Assembly (NCBI RefSeq): GCF_001691415.1
Contig: NZ_LRRR01000001.1
Span: 62,001 to 126,000, forward strand
Direction: 5' to 3'
Source of the DNA: Pararhodobacter sp. CCB-MM2
GTDB taxonomy: Bacteria > Pseudomonadota > Alphaproteobacteria > Rhodobacterales > Rhodobacteraceae
Length of the DNA stretch: 64,000 bases
Positions 42,685-52,251 of this stretch are shown here, one piece after another. The notes beneath the pieces are model-generated. The model did no database searches, had not been told where the DNA came from, and was given only the letters and a program-made list of their open reading frames with translations. Every line of letters begins with the position of its first letter. Position 1 is the first letter of the stretch. The position numbers and the translations under genes were made by a program.

Positions 42685-43567
42685 CGGCTGCCTCCCAGCG
42701 CCTGATAGAGCCACAACAGCCCCTCGGCTGCCGGCCGGTCGGTGTGCAGCGTCGTCGCGTGCCAGCCCGATTGGCGGGCCAACGCGTGGAGGCGATCCTT
42801 GCGCTCGGCCAGACGCTGTCGGTATTCGGCTCGCAGGTCGCCGGCGCGCAGGGTCTCGAAGCTGAGATGCCCGGACATGCTTTCAAAGCGGGTGCGACCG
42901 TCGAAGGGAAAGGCCTCTTCGCTGGGATCGAGCACCTGCACAAGGATCCCGCGCATCGTCCGTGCGGCGGCCAGCGCCAGAGCGGCCTCGATGCTGCCCA
43001 GATCCCCGAGGAAATCAGAAAAGATCACCACATGCCCGCCCGAGGGCGCGGCATGCAGGTCGATAGCGCCGTGTTCGCCCTCGGCGCGCGGCTCTTCGGC
43101 CAGCGCGGTGGCCAGCGCATTCGCCTGTGCGCGTCCGGCGCGCGGCGGCATGTCGGCCTCGGCCAGCCCGACGCGTTCGCCCCCGCGCAGCAGCACGAGG
43201 CCCAGCGCCATCGCCAACAGACGCGCGCGGTCGGATTTCGTCTCGCGTCCCGCGTCGCCGGAGAAGCCCATCGCCGCGCCGCTATCGACCCAGAGGCTGA
43301 CGGCCCGCGCGGCCTGCCATTCGCTTTCGCGCAGGTAGACATCATCGCCCCGGCCCGAGCGGCGCCAGTCGATGCGGGTGATCCCGTCGCCGGGCATCAG
43401 CGGGCGGAATTGCCAGAACTCGGCCCCCGGCCCCGAGCGGCGGCGACCATGCGCGCCGGGCAGCACCGATTGCGCCAGATGCTCGGCGGCGACCAGAAGG
43501 GGCGGCAACCCGCCCGAGAGCGCCTCGCCCGCGCGCCGCAGGTCGGCTCCGCGTGGGGCGGCTGAAC

Positions 43568-43571
<4 letters not shown>
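42681..43571 (-). CDS. DUF58 domain protein
   Basis: A 296-aa protein with the DUF58 core [52 protein letters not shown] (about residues 53-104), a vWA-like domain usually paired with MoxR ATPases. The C-terminal half has [23 protein letters not shown] at 43571 is taken as the start: it overlaps the MoxR stop (GTGA) and has GGGGGAAA upstream. The frame is open to 43799, but that part overlaps MoxR without family similarity. Confidence 0.83.
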
Positions 43572-44572
<1,001 letters not shown>

Positions 44573-44668
44573 GGGCGCGTACCTCCGGTGACCTTCTTAG
44601 GTGTGACCTTCATTGGTTCAGGGTTATATGTCAGGGGCAAGCCCTTCGCACAGACCAAGTTGGATAAA

Positions 44669-45271
44669 ATGATGGCGCCACAAGACAATGTGACCCCCCC
44701 TCCCGCAGCGAATGCGGACAGTCTGGCCGCCGAGGCGAAGAAGGCCGCGAAAAAGGGCGGATTGCCGCCGGTCCATCTGTGGAACCCGCCGTTCTGTGGC
44801 GATCTGGACATGCGGATCGCGCGCGACGGGACGTGGTTCTACCTCGGCACGCCGATCGGCCGGCAGCCCTTGGTGCGGCTCTTCTCGACGATCCTGAAGC
44901 TGGAGGACGGGAAGTATTTCCTCGTCACGCCTGTCGAGAAGGTGGGAATCACGGTCGACGATGCGCCCTTCGTGGCGGTGGATTTCACTGTCTCGGGCGA
45001 GGGCGAGCGGCAGCTGCTGCGCTTCGAGACGAACGTCGGCGATTTCGCCGAGGCCGGGCCCGAGCATCCGATCCGTGTGGTGCGCGATGAGAGCGGCGAG
45101 CCTTCGCCTTATGTGATGATCCGCGCCGGACTGGAGGCCCTCATCGACCGCAAGAGCTTCTATCGGCTGGTGGAATTGGGCGTTCACCACGAGCATCAGG
45201 GCAAGCGCTGGTTCGGGCTGTGGTCCGGCGGGAAGTTCTTCCCGGTGATCCCCTCGGACGAGCTGGGCTGA
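44669..45271 (+). CDS. DUF1285 domain protein
   Basis: A 200-aa protein with the DUF1285 pattern: [71 protein letters not shown]. It has no signal peptide or membrane segment. Members are usually found next to MoxR/DUF58 genes, as here, which suggests a shared task, but the function is unknown. ATG 44669 is preferred over the next ATG only by position; no strong ribosome-binding site is visible. A long upstream open frame (from 43553) is MoxR antisense. Confidence 0.8.
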   Translation: MMAPQDNVTPPPAANADSLAAEAKKAAKKGGLPPVHLWNPPFCGDLDMRIARDGTWFYLGTPIGRQPLVRLFSTILKLEDGKYFLVTPVEKVGITVDDAPFVAVDFTVSGEGERQLLRFETNVGDFAEAGPEHPIRVVRDESGEPSPYVMIRAGLEALIDRKSFYRLVELGVHHEHQGKRWFGLWSGGKFFPVIPSDELG

Positions 45272-45294
45272 CCGGGGCGCTGGCGACCGCGACA

Positions 45295-45317
45295 GAGTAT
45301 TTGAAACAAGGTGAGGG
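45295..45317 (+). repeat. Dispersed GAGTATTT-type intergenic repeat, copy 3
   Basis: GAGTATTTGAAACAAGGTGA followed by GGG, 23 bases after the DUF1285 stop; matches the copy at 1594-1616 at 20 of 23 positions. Both lie after the stop of a plus-strand gene. Confidence 0.6.
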
Positions 45318-45322
45318 GGGAT

Positions 45323-45376
45323 TGCGGATTTCTGCAATCTGATGCATTTCTCTGCAAGTTTTTGCAGGGCAATGCG
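45323..45376 (+). promoter_or_regulatory. Array of six TGCR boxes at 10-bp spacing upstream of the DeoR gene
   Basis: TGCG or TGCA begins at 45323, 45333, 45343, 45353, 45363 and 45373, each exactly 10 bases apart; the last lies just before the ATG at 45377. Within it CTGCAA-GTTT-TTGCAG (45352-45367) is a perfect dyad. Regular spacing on one face of the helix suggests cooperative regulator binding, probably by the DeoR product itself. Confidence 0.65.
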
Positions 45377-46114
45377 ATGAGCCTCAACACGCCCGAGATC
45401 CGTCAGCGCGCGCTGGCGCAGCGGCTGGCCCGAGGGGGCGAGTTGGATCTGGCCGCGCTGGCCGGGGAATTCGGCGTGTCCACCGACACCATGCGGCGCG
45501 ACCTGATCGCGCTGGAGGAACGCGGGCTGGTCGAGCGGGTGCGCGGCGGGGCCGTGCCGCGCGCCGTGCCTGCCGTCCCGATGACCGAGCGGCGCAATGT
45601 CCTGTCCGAGGCAGTGCTAACTTTGGCGCTGGCGCAAGTGGCGGGCGCGAACACGCTGGTGCTGGACGGCGGAACCTCGGTCGCGGCGCTTGCGGCGCGG
45701 CTGCAACCCCGGGCCGGCTTGCTGGTCGTCACCCCCGCCCCCGCCGTGGCCCTTGCCGCGCAGGCCTGCGGCATCGAAGTCGCCCTGATCGGCGGCACAA
45801 TGTCGGCCCGCGGCGGCATCGCCACGGGGGCCGAGACCTGCGCCGCGCTGGCACGGATCGCCGCGGATGTCACCGTGCTGGGCGCCTGCGGGCTGGACGC
45901 CGAGTTCGGCCTGTCCTCCGACGACGCGGGCGAAAGCGCGGTCAAGGCGACGATGGCCGCCTGTGCACCGCGCTGCCTGATCCTCACCGGGGCCGAGAAA
46001 GTCGGCACCCGCGCGCGGCACCGGACCCTGCCGCCCGAGACCATCGACCTCGTGATCACCGACCGGGCCCTTCCGGCGCTGGCCGAGGCCCCTTTCGAGA
46101 TCCTTCATGCCTGA
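45377..46114 (+). CDS. DeoR-family transcriptional regulator
   Basis: A 245-aa DeoR/GlpR-type repressor. The N-terminal winged helix is RQRALAQRLARGGELDLAALAGEFGVSTDTMRRDLIALEERGLVERVRGGAVP. The C-terminal sensor has LVLDGGTSVAALAARL and KVGTRARHRTLPPETIDLVITD. The ligand is not known, usually a sugar phosphate. ATG 45377 starts at the end of the TGCR array; an upstream frame to 45311 overlaps that array. The stop lies inside the MFS gene (overlap 8 bases), so regulator and transporter are coupled. Confidence 0.88.
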   Translation: MSLNTPEIRQRALAQRLARGGELDLAALAGEFGVSTDTMRRDLIALEERGLVERVRGGAVPRAVPAVPMTERRNVLSEAVLTLALAQVAGANTLVLDGGTSVAALAARLQPRAGLLVVTPAPAVALAAQACGIEVALIGGTMSARGGIATGAETCAALARIAADVTVLGACGLDAEFGLSSDDAGESAVKATMAACAPRCLILTGAEKVGTRARHRTLPPETIDLVITDRALPALAEAPFEILHA

Positions 46115-47243
46115 ACCCCGTCTGTCCCGCGTCCGCCTTGCCGTCGTCGCGATGTTCTTCCTCAACGGCATCCTGTTCGGCGCCTGGGCGGCGCGGGTGC
46201 CGGCCTTTGTCGAGGCCTTCTCCCTGGACCCGGCGACGCTGGGTCGCCTGCTGTTGTGCCTTGCAGGCGGCGCGATCCTTGCCTTCCCGCTGGCCGGCTG
46301 GCTGAGCGACCGCATCGGCGCCGACCGGGCCACACGCTGGATCGGCCTCTATTACGCGTTGGCCCTGCCCCTGATCGCGCTGGCGCCGAACACCTGGGCG
46401 CTGGCCGGGGCGCTTCTGCTGTTCGGCGCGGGGCACGGGGCGATGGATGTGGCGATGAACGGCTGGGGCGCCGAGGTCGAGCGCGTCTATCGCCGGCCGA
46501 TCCTGTCCTCGTTCCACGCGATGTGGAGCCTCGGCGCCGGTCTGGGCGCGCTGAGCGGCGGGGCGGCAGTGGCGCTGGGGCTGACGCCGCTGATCCATTT
46601 CACGCTGGTCGCGGCGTTGCTGGGCGGGCTGACCCTCTGGATCGCGCTGGTCCCGTGGGAGTCGCGCCGGGGGGCCGGGGGTGGCGTCGGCTTTGCGCTG
46701 CCGACGAAGCCTCTGGTGCTGGCCGGGGTGGTCGCCTTCTGCTCGTCCATCGGCGAGGGGGCGATGGCGGATTGGTCGGCCGTCTTCCTGATCGACATCG
46801 CCGGCACCGACGAGGCCCGGGCCGCGCTGGGCTACTCGGTCTATTCCGCCGCGATGTTCGTGGCCCGGATCAGCGCCGACCGGGTGATTCACCGCCTCGG
46901 CCCGGTGCCGACCGCGCGGGTGGCCGGGGTTCTGGCCTTCGCCGGGCTGGCCGTCGCGCTGCTGGGTCAGACATTGGAGGCGGGGCTGGCCGGCTTCGTC
47001 CTGCTGGGTCTGGGCTATTCCGTCGTCATGCCGCTGGCCATGTCGCGCGCTGCCAACGACCCCGACACGCCGCAGGGCCGGGCCATCGCGGGCGTGGCGA
47101 CGCTGGGCTATGGCGGCATGGTGCTGGGGCCGGCTCTGATTGGTGGGATCGCTCATCTGGCCGGGCTGCCGGTGGCCTTCTGGCTGGTGGCGGTGCTGGC
47201 CCTCGGCATCAGCGCGCTGGCCAAGGCGTTGAAACAGCCCTGA
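46107..47243 (+). CDS. Major facilitator superfamily transporter
   Basis: A 378-aa membrane protein with about 12 hydrophobic segments, resembling the YbjJ group of MFS transporters. The loop AGWLSDRIGADRATRW is the MFS motif A, and the second half repeats it less clearly at ARISADRVIHRLGPVPTARV. The substrate is unknown. Its gene overlaps the end of the DeoR gene and ends at a strong terminator, so DeoR probably controls it. Confidence 0.85.
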   Translation: MPEPRLSRVRLAVVAMFFLNGILFGAWAARVPAFVEAFSLDPATLGRLLLCLAGGAILAFPLAGWLSDRIGADRATRWIGLYYALALPLIALAPNTWALAGALLLFGAGHGAMDVAMNGWGAEVERVYRRPILSSFHAMWSLGAGLGALSGGAAVALGLTPLIHFTLVAALLGGLTLWIALVPWESRRGAGGGVGFALPTKPLVLAGVVAFCSSIGEGAMADWSAVFLIDIAGTDEARAALGYSVYSAAMFVARISADRVIHRLGPVPTARVAGVLAFAGLAVALLGQTLEAGLAGFVLLGLGYSVVMPLAMSRAANDPDTPQGRAIAGVATLGYGGMVLGPALIGGIAHLAGLPVAFWLVAVLALGISALAKALKQP

Positions 47244-47274
47244 GCCTGTCAAGGCGACCTTTGGTCAAGCCCTC

Positions 47275-47305
47275 AAACCGGCCCTTGTGACTTGGCCGGT
47301 TTTTT
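47275..47305 (+). terminator. Rho-independent terminator after the MFS gene
   Basis: AAACCGGCC (47275-47283) pairs with GGCCGGTTT (47294-47302) across a 10-base loop and runs into TTTTT. Confidence 0.85.
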
Positions 47306-47362
47306 CCGCTATGCTATCGCGCGATTCTAGTTGTCAATTTTCCACGCAGACTGGGTTTGCCG

Positions 47363-48793
47363 ATGCACAAGTCTCGTTTCGTTTTCCGCACCTTAGGGGC
47401 CCTTGCCGCCCTTGCCTGCACCACATTCGCCGCGCCCTTCACCTCGCCCGCCTTCGCGCAGGGTGCCCCCGAAGAGCCGAGCCCGATGGCGACGCAGGCA
47501 CTGCGCAATGCGGCGGCAGCGGAAGGCAGCGTGCGCGTGATCGTCGGCGTCCGCAGCCCGGCAGCCCCCGAAGGCGGCCTGTCCGAAGCCGCCCGCGGTG
47601 ATCAGCGCAGCCGGATCGCGGCCGCTCAAAGCTCGGTCATCGGACGCATCGGTGAGGCATCGGTGGTAAACCGCTTCGAGACCGTGCCCTTCGTGACGAT
47701 GACCGTGACCCCGGCCGAGCTGGAGGCGCTGCTGACCGATCCCGAAGTGACTTCGGTCACCGTGGACGGGCTGTCGCAGCCGCATATGGACACCAGCACC
47801 GGCTTGATCGGCGCCCGCAGATTATGGCGCGCCGGGATCAACGGTACCGACACCTCGGTGGCCGTGCTGGACACCGGCATCACCTTTCGCCACCGCGCCT
47901 TCAACGATGCTCATGCGGCTGCGGCGTGCTTCTCGAGCAACTATGCGGCGGGGGGCGTCACCTCGCTGTGCCGGGGTGAGCGCGAAGTACACATCGCTCC
48001 GCTGGCCGCGCGAGAATGTGACACGTCGTTCTATGGCTGCGGCCATGGCACCCACACCTCGTCGACCGTCATGGGTCGTGCACCCCGCGCCTACCGTGGC
48101 GTGGCGCCTCAGGGTCAGTTGATCCCGATCCAGGTGTTCTCGCACTCGCCGCAATCCGCCTGTGAGCGGTTTGGCATCTACAGCGACTGCGTGTTGAGCT
48201 ACGACTCGGATCAAATCGAAGCCTTGGAATACGTTGCGCGTATCGCCTCGCAGCATAACATCGTCGCGGTGAACATGAGCCTGGGGGGCAATTACTTCCG
48301 GGAAGATTGCGATAGTTCGGCCAACCCTGCTTATGTTCAAGCCGTTGCAAACCTTGTCTCGATGGGTGTTGCCGTCATCGCCTCCTCGGGAAACAACGGC
48401 TATAATCTGGGCATCGGCTTCCCGGCCTGCCTGTCGAACGTGATCGCCGTCGGCGCGACGGACGACAACGACAACATCGCGAATTTCTCGAACCAGGCAC
48501 CCGGGATGGTTGACCTGATGGCGCCCGGCGTCGGCATCCGTGCTGCGGCGGCTGGCACACGTCGTGGCACCGTGTCTTTCAGCGGGACCTCGATGGCCGC
48601 GCCGCATGTGGCCGGAGCCTTTGCCCTGCTGCGCGACGCGGTCCCCAACGCGACGGTGGCGCAGATCCTCGAAGCCCTGCAATGCACCGGCGTCACGGTC
48701 AGCCGCCCCACGGTTGGCGACGAGTTCACCCGCATCAACGTCTTCGCGGCGCGCCGCCAGCTGGTGCGTGGCGGGCACCCGGGCTGTTCCTAA
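47363..48793 (+). CDS. Secreted S8 (subtilisin-like) serine protease, cysteine-rich
   Basis: A 476-aa exported protease. A signal peptide (about residues 1-33, ending PAFA) is followed by a propeptide (to about 140) with the inhibitor_I9-like pattern RVIVGVRSP. The triad is complete: Asp170 in AVLDTGI, His228 in GHGTHT, Ser410 in GTSMAAPHVAG, with Asn in VNMSLGG and SSGNNGYN at the oxyanion hole. The mature part carries ten cysteines, unusually many for S8 enzymes, which suggests disulfide stabilisation outside the cytoplasm. The ATG at 47363 is preferred to a TTG two codons earlier. Middle-section codon use is a little less GC-rich than in neighbours. Confidence 0.92.
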   Translation: MHKSRFVFRTLGALAALACTTFAAPFTSPAFAQGAPEEPSPMATQALRNAAAAEGSVRVIVGVRSPAAPEGGLSEAARGDQRSRIAAAQSSVIGRIGEASVVNRFETVPFVTMTVTPAELEALLTDPEVTSVTVDGLSQPHMDTSTGLIGARRLWRAGINGTDTSVAVLDTGITFRHRAFNDAHAAAACFSSNYAAGGVTSLCRGEREVHIAPLAARECDTSFYGCGHGTHTSSTVMGRAPRAYRGVAPQGQLIPIQVFSHSPQSACERFGIYSDCVLSYDSDQIEALEYVARIASQHNIVAVNMSLGGNYFREDCDSSANPAYVQAVANLVSMGVAVIASSGNNGYNLGIGFPACLSNVIAVGATDDNDNIANFSNQAPGMVDLMAPGVGIRAAAAGTRRGTVSFSGTSMAAPHVAGAFALLRDAVPNATVAQILEALQCTGVTVSRPTVGDEFTRINVFAARRQLVRGGHPGCS

Positions 48794-48820
48794 CGGTTGC
48801 GGCCCCGGATACGGTACAGA

Positions 48821-48855
48821 AAGGCCCGCCCGGTCATGCACCGGGCGGGCCTTTT
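48821..48855. terminator. Bidirectional terminator between the S8 protease and an ABC ATPase gene
   Basis: 13-bp perfect stem AAGGCCCGCCCGG/CCGGGCGGGCCTT with loop TCATGCA, T-rich on the plus side and A-rich mirrored for the minus side. It lies between two convergent genes. Confidence 0.9.
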
Positions 48856-48867
48856 CAAATCCGGCGA

Positions 48868-49848
48868 TTACGCGTTGTGCGCGGTCAGCTGCAGGAAGGC
48901 ATCTTCCAGATCTGGCTCGGCCGTCGAGAGGTCGAGGATCTCCACCCCGCCTGCCTGCAGGGCCGCGATCAACGCGCCCGCGCCCATCGCGCTGCGCTTG
49001 TAGCCCAGCGCCAGCCAGCCGTCGGCGCGGTCCTCACGCGTGACGCCCTCGGGCAAAGCCACCGAGCCGACCGGACCCGCCGCGCGCACCAGAAGGGTCT
49101 TCGAATCCATCCGTGCAAGGATCGATTCGGTCGAATCTCGGATCACCAGCGTGCCGCGGTCGATGATGGCGATCTCGTCGCACATCTCCTGCGCTTCTTC
49201 GAGGTAATGCGTGGTCAGGATGATCGTCATCCCCTGCCGGTTCAGCTCGCGGACGTTGTTCCACAGCATCTGCCGCAGCTCGATATCGACGCCCGCCGTG
49301 GGTTCGTCCAGCACGAGGATCTGCGGCGCATGCACCAGCGCCTTCCCCAACAGCAGACGCCGCCGCATCCCGCCCGAGAGCGTCCGGGCATAGGCGTTCT
49401 GCTTGTCGGTGAGGCCGATCAGTTCAAGGATCTCATCCGTGCGCCGGTCGCGTGGGGGCACACCGTAAAGGCCCGCCTGCACCTCCAGCGCCTCGCGCGG
49501 GGTGAAGAAGGGATCGACGCTCAGCTCCTGCGGCATGACACCGATCGCCGCGCGCGACTGGCGCGGGTTCACGTCCTGATCGAAGCCCCAGATTTTCACC
49601 TGCCCCTCGGTCTTGCGCACGAGGCCGGCCATGATGTTGATCATCGTCGATTTGCCCGCGCCATTCGGCCCCAAGAGCCCGAAGACAGAGCCGCGCGGGA
49701 TGGTCAGATCGATGCCGGTCAGCGCCTCCTTGGGGGCGGATTTGCCCGAGGCGCCATAGACCTTGCGCAGGCCGCGGATCTCGATGGCGCTTTCGGGGGC
49801 ACCCTCGGGCGCCTCGGCGCTCGTCTTAACGGAGACGGTGTCGGTCAT
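48868..49848 (-). CDS. YadG-like ABC-2 transporter ATP-binding protein
   Basis: A 326-aa ABC ATPase of the ABC-2/DrrA type. Walker [13 protein letters not shown] is at about residues 60-71, signature [16 protein letters not shown] at about 158-173, Walker [16 protein letters not shown], and H-loop [14 protein letters not shown]. The C-terminal part after about residue 240 is the usual small regulatory extension. No ABC-2 permease follows: the next gene downstream is convergent, and upstream is the divergent zinc-finger gene. It is an orphan ATPase in this window. Confidence 0.87.
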   Translation of the reverse strand: MTDTVSVKTSAEAPEGAPESAIEIRGLRKVYGASGKSAPKEALTGIDLTIPRGSVFGLLGPNGAGKSTMINIMAGLVRKTEGQVKIWGFDQDVNPRQSRAAIGVMPQELSVDPFFTPREALEVQAGLYGVPPRDRRTDEILELIGLTDKQNAYARTLSGGMRRRLLLGKALVHAPQILVLDEPTAGVDIELRQMLWNNVRELNRQGMTIILTTHYLEEAQEMCDEIAIIDRGTLVIRDSTESILARMDSKTLLVRAAGPVGSVALPEGVTREDRADGWLALGYKRSAMGAGALIAALQAGGVEILDLSTAEPDLEDAFLQLTAHNA

Positions 49849-49925
49849 CTTGCTCCTGCCCGCGAAAATCGTCTAGATGGGCCCATCACCTAGGTCGATT
49901 GCCCCGTCGAGACAAGGAAGCGCTT

Positions 49926-50126
49926 ATGTCCGCCACCCAGCCCGCCCATGACGCGCCCGCAACCCATGTTGCCCACGCCCGCCGCATTGCCTGCGATGGG
50001 GGCGAAGGAGCGCTGGGTCATCCGCGCGTCTGGCTGACCATCCCGCATGACACCGGCTGGGTCGAATGCCCCTATTGCGACGCCCGCTACGTGCTGGACG
50101 CCAACGCCGCCCACGACGACCACTAA
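49926..50126 (+). CDS. Zinc-finger protein of the NDUFS6 (zf-CHCC) type
   Basis: A 66-aa protein. The zinc-binding pattern is [27 protein letters not shown], the CHCC motif of the mitochondrial complex I subunit NDUFS6, which many alphaproteobacteria have as a small separate protein. The metal ligands would be Cys23, His32, Cys48 and Cys51 (approximate numbering). AAGGA stands 9 bases before ATG 49926. A hairpin (50137-50158) follows the stop. Confidence 0.85.
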   Translation: MSATQPAHDAPATHVAHARRIACDGGEGALGHPRVWLTIPHDTGWVECPYCDARYVLDANAAHDDH

Positions 50127-50136
50127 GTCGCGCATG

Positions 50137-50158
50137 CTCTGTGCCATCGCGCACAGAG
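50137..50158 (+). terminator. Hairpin after the zinc-finger gene
   Basis: Perfect 8-bp stem CTCTGTGC/GCACAGAG with loop CATCGC, 10 bases past the stop. No T run follows. Confidence 0.45.
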
Positions 50159-50172
50159 ACCGGGCTGGATAA

Positions 50173-50220
50173 CGCGCTCCTGTGCACCGATATTGGCTGC
50201 AGACCTGAAACAGGAGTGCG
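50173..50220 (+). promoter_or_regulatory. Hairpin burying the pirin ribosome-binding site
   Basis: CGCGCTCCTGT (50173-50183) pairs with ACAGGAGTGCG (50210-50220): 11 base pairs with one G-U across a 26-base loop. The AGGAG of pirin (50212-50216) lies wholly inside the stem, 7 bases before the ATG at 50224. Confidence 0.55.
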
Positions 50221-50223
50221 ACC

Positions 50224-51150
50224 ATGTCTTTCCGTCCCGTGACCAAGACCACCCGCGCCCGCCCGACCATGGAGGGCGCCGGCGTCCATCTGCATCGAGC
50301 CTTCGGCTTCGGCGATCCGTCCGAATCCGATCCGTTCCTGATGCTGGATGACTTCCGCAACGATTCGCCCGATCTCTACCGCAAGGGTTTCCCTTGGCAT
50401 CCCCATCGCGGGATCGAGACGATCACCTATGTCCTCGAAGGCACCGTCGAGCACAGCGATTCGCTGGGCAACAAGGGGCGGCTGGGCTCGGGCGCGGTGC
50501 AATGGATGACGGCGGGGTCCGGCATCCTGCATCAGGAGATGCCCAAGGGGAACGCCAAGGGCCAGATGCATGGCTTCCAGCTTTGGGCGAACCTGCCGCG
50601 TTCCCTGAAGATGACTGCGCCGCGCTATCAGGACATCAAGGGTTCGGACATCGACACCGTGATCGACGACGACGGCACCGCGGTGCGCATCATCACCGGC
50701 AAGTTCTGGGGCAAGACCGGCCCGGTCGACGGCATCGCCGCCGATCCGCTGATGCTCGATGTCTCGGTGCCGCCCAACACCCGCAAGGTGCTGCCGGTCG
50801 ATACCTATTCCAACACCTTCGCCTATGTCTTCGCGGGCAAGGGCACGTTCCGCGATGCCTCGCGTCCGCAGGGGATTCTCGTTGAGAAGGAGTATCGCGG
50901 CGAGGAGCTCAACCTGCGCGACATGACCGGCGACCGGACCTTGGTGCGCTTCGGCACCGGGGACGAGATCGTCGTCAATTCGGGGCCCGAGGGGATCCGG
51001 TTCCTTCTGGTGTCCGGCAAGCCGATCAAGGAGCCGGTCGCTTGGCATGGGCCGATCGTGATGAACTCGCAGGCTGAGCTAAAGCAGGCCTTCAAGGAGC
51101 TGAACAACGGCACCTTCATCAAGGACCAGTCGGACCGCAACTGGCGCTGA
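50224..51150 (+). CDS. Pirin-family cupin protein
   Basis: A 308-aa bicupin. The N-terminal cupin has the pirin signature FPWHPHRGIETITYVLEGTVEHSDSLGN (metal His ligands about residues 59, 61 and 76) and a later GILHQEMP, which gives the iron site. The C-terminal cupin is LPVDTYSNTFAYVFAGKG. Bacterial pirins include quercetinases and redox-linked regulators; the role here is unknown. The translation start may be controlled by the hairpin at 50173-50220. Confidence 0.92.
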   Translation: MSFRPVTKTTRARPTMEGAGVHLHRAFGFGDPSESDPFLMLDDFRNDSPDLYRKGFPWHPHRGIETITYVLEGTVEHSDSLGNKGRLGSGAVQWMTAGSGILHQEMPKGNAKGQMHGFQLWANLPRSLKMTAPRYQDIKGSDIDTVIDDDGTAVRIITGKFWGKTGPVDGIAADPLMLDVSVPPNTRKVLPVDTYSNTFAYVFAGKGTFRDASRPQGILVEKEYRGEELNLRDMTGDRTLVRFGTGDEIVVNSGPEGIRFLLVSGKPIKEPVAWHGPIVMNSQAELKQAFKELNNGTFIKDQSDRNWR

Positions 51151-51222
51151 CCTGTCCCCGTCCGGCGCGGCCCTGACCGCGCCGGGCTTGCCCTTCCGGG
51201 GCCGCCGCGCCAAACCGGCGCC

Positions 51223-52176
51223 ATGCAGAACGCTGCCCTGATCTACCGCCGCTTCGGCCCGCCGCTTCAGGCGCTGGCGCTGGAGCCCGCACCCCTCGGG
51301 CCGCTGGCCGAAGGACAGCTGCGGGTGACGATGCACCTTTCGCCCGTCAATCCCTCGGACCTGATTCCGGTGACCGGGGCCTATGCCCATCGCATCAGCC
51401 TGCCTGCCATTGCCGGTTACGAGGGCGTCGGCCGGGTCATCGCCGCCCCGCCCCGGCTCGCAGCGCTGATCGGCCGCCGCGTGCTGCCCCTGCGCGCCGG
51501 CGGGACATGGCAGCGCGTGCTGGACTGCGTCCCGGATTGGGCGGTGCCGGTGCCCGAGGATATCCCCGACGACGCGGCCGCCCGCGCCTATGTCAACCCG
51601 ATGGCGGCTCGGCAGATGCTGGCGCGCTGGCCGGCTACCGGCCGCCGTGTCCTTCTCAGCGGGGCCGGGTCACATTGCGCGGCCCTGCTGGCCCGTGGGG
51701 CGCTGGAACAGGGCGCGGTGCGGGTGCAGGCGATTTATCGCAGCCCCAGCCGCCGCGACGTGCTGATCGCGCAGGGGGTGGAGCCGATTGCCTTGCAGGA
51801 TACCGCCGCTCTCTACGCCGCCGCGCGCGAGGCTGATCTGACCTTCGACGCGCTCGGCGGGTCGGTTGCCACAGCGATCCTGACGGCGATGCGCAAGGGC
51901 AGCGATTTCGTCGGATACGGGTTGCTGACGGGCGAACCCCTGCGCCCGGCAGCGCCCCCGAAGGCCGGCTACCACCGATTCCACCTGCGCGAGGCTCAGG
52001 CGAGCCTCAGCCCGCAGGATTGGCAGCATGCGTTTTCGGCGATCTGGGAAGGCATGCGGCAGGCCCCTCCCCCGCCGGCGCGGATCTTCGCGCTGGCCGA
52101 TTGGCGTGCGGCGCTGGCAGCGGCCGGGGAGCCGGGCGGCATGAAGCCCATGCTGGACCTCTCCACCGGGGCCTGA
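51223..52176 (+). CDS. Medium-chain dehydrogenase/reductase (zinc-free quinone oxidoreductase/MECR-like)
   Basis: A 317-aa MDR family protein. It has the GroES-like N-terminus with HLSPVNPSDLIPVTGAY (about residues 37-53), IAGYEGVGRVI, and ALGGSVATAILTAMRKGSDFVGYG in the Rossmann half. The nucleotide-binding loop is LLSGAGSHCAALLARGAL instead of the usual GAGGVG, and there is no zinc-ligand set, so it is likely an NADPH-dependent quinone or enoyl reductase. I see no clear ribosome-binding site for ATG 51223. A shared terminator follows at 52181-52214. Confidence 0.78.
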   Translation: MQNAALIYRRFGPPLQALALEPAPLGPLAEGQLRVTMHLSPVNPSDLIPVTGAYAHRISLPAIAGYEGVGRVIAAPPRLAALIGRRVLPLRAGGTWQRVLDCVPDWAVPVPEDIPDDAAARAYVNPMAARQMLARWPATGRRVLLSGAGSHCAALLARGALEQGAVRVQAIYRSPSRRDVLIAQGVEPIALQDTAALYAAAREADLTFDALGGSVATAILTAMRKGSDFVGYGLLTGEPLRPAAPPKAGYHRFHLREAQASLSPQDWQHAFSAIWEGMRQAPPPPARIFALADWRAALAAAGEPGGMKPMLDLSTGA

Positions 52177-52180
52177 CACC

Positions 52181-52214
52181 AAAAAAGGGCGGAGGTTTCC
52201 CTCCGCCCTTTTTT
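52181..52214. terminator. Bidirectional terminator shared by the MDR gene and the 42-aa gene
   Basis: Perfect 15-bp stem AAAAAAGGGCGGAGG/CCTCCGCCCTTTTTT with loop TTTC. The A and T ends serve as T runs in both directions. Confidence 0.92.
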
Positions 52215-52251
52215 CGTTCACCGCCGGGTCTTCGGACCCGTTGCCGGTCGC

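Noticed and set aside
39907..42705. A 932-codon open frame on the plus strand
   Set aside because: Antisense to the 926-aa DUF4159 protein gene; composition is that of a shadow frame.
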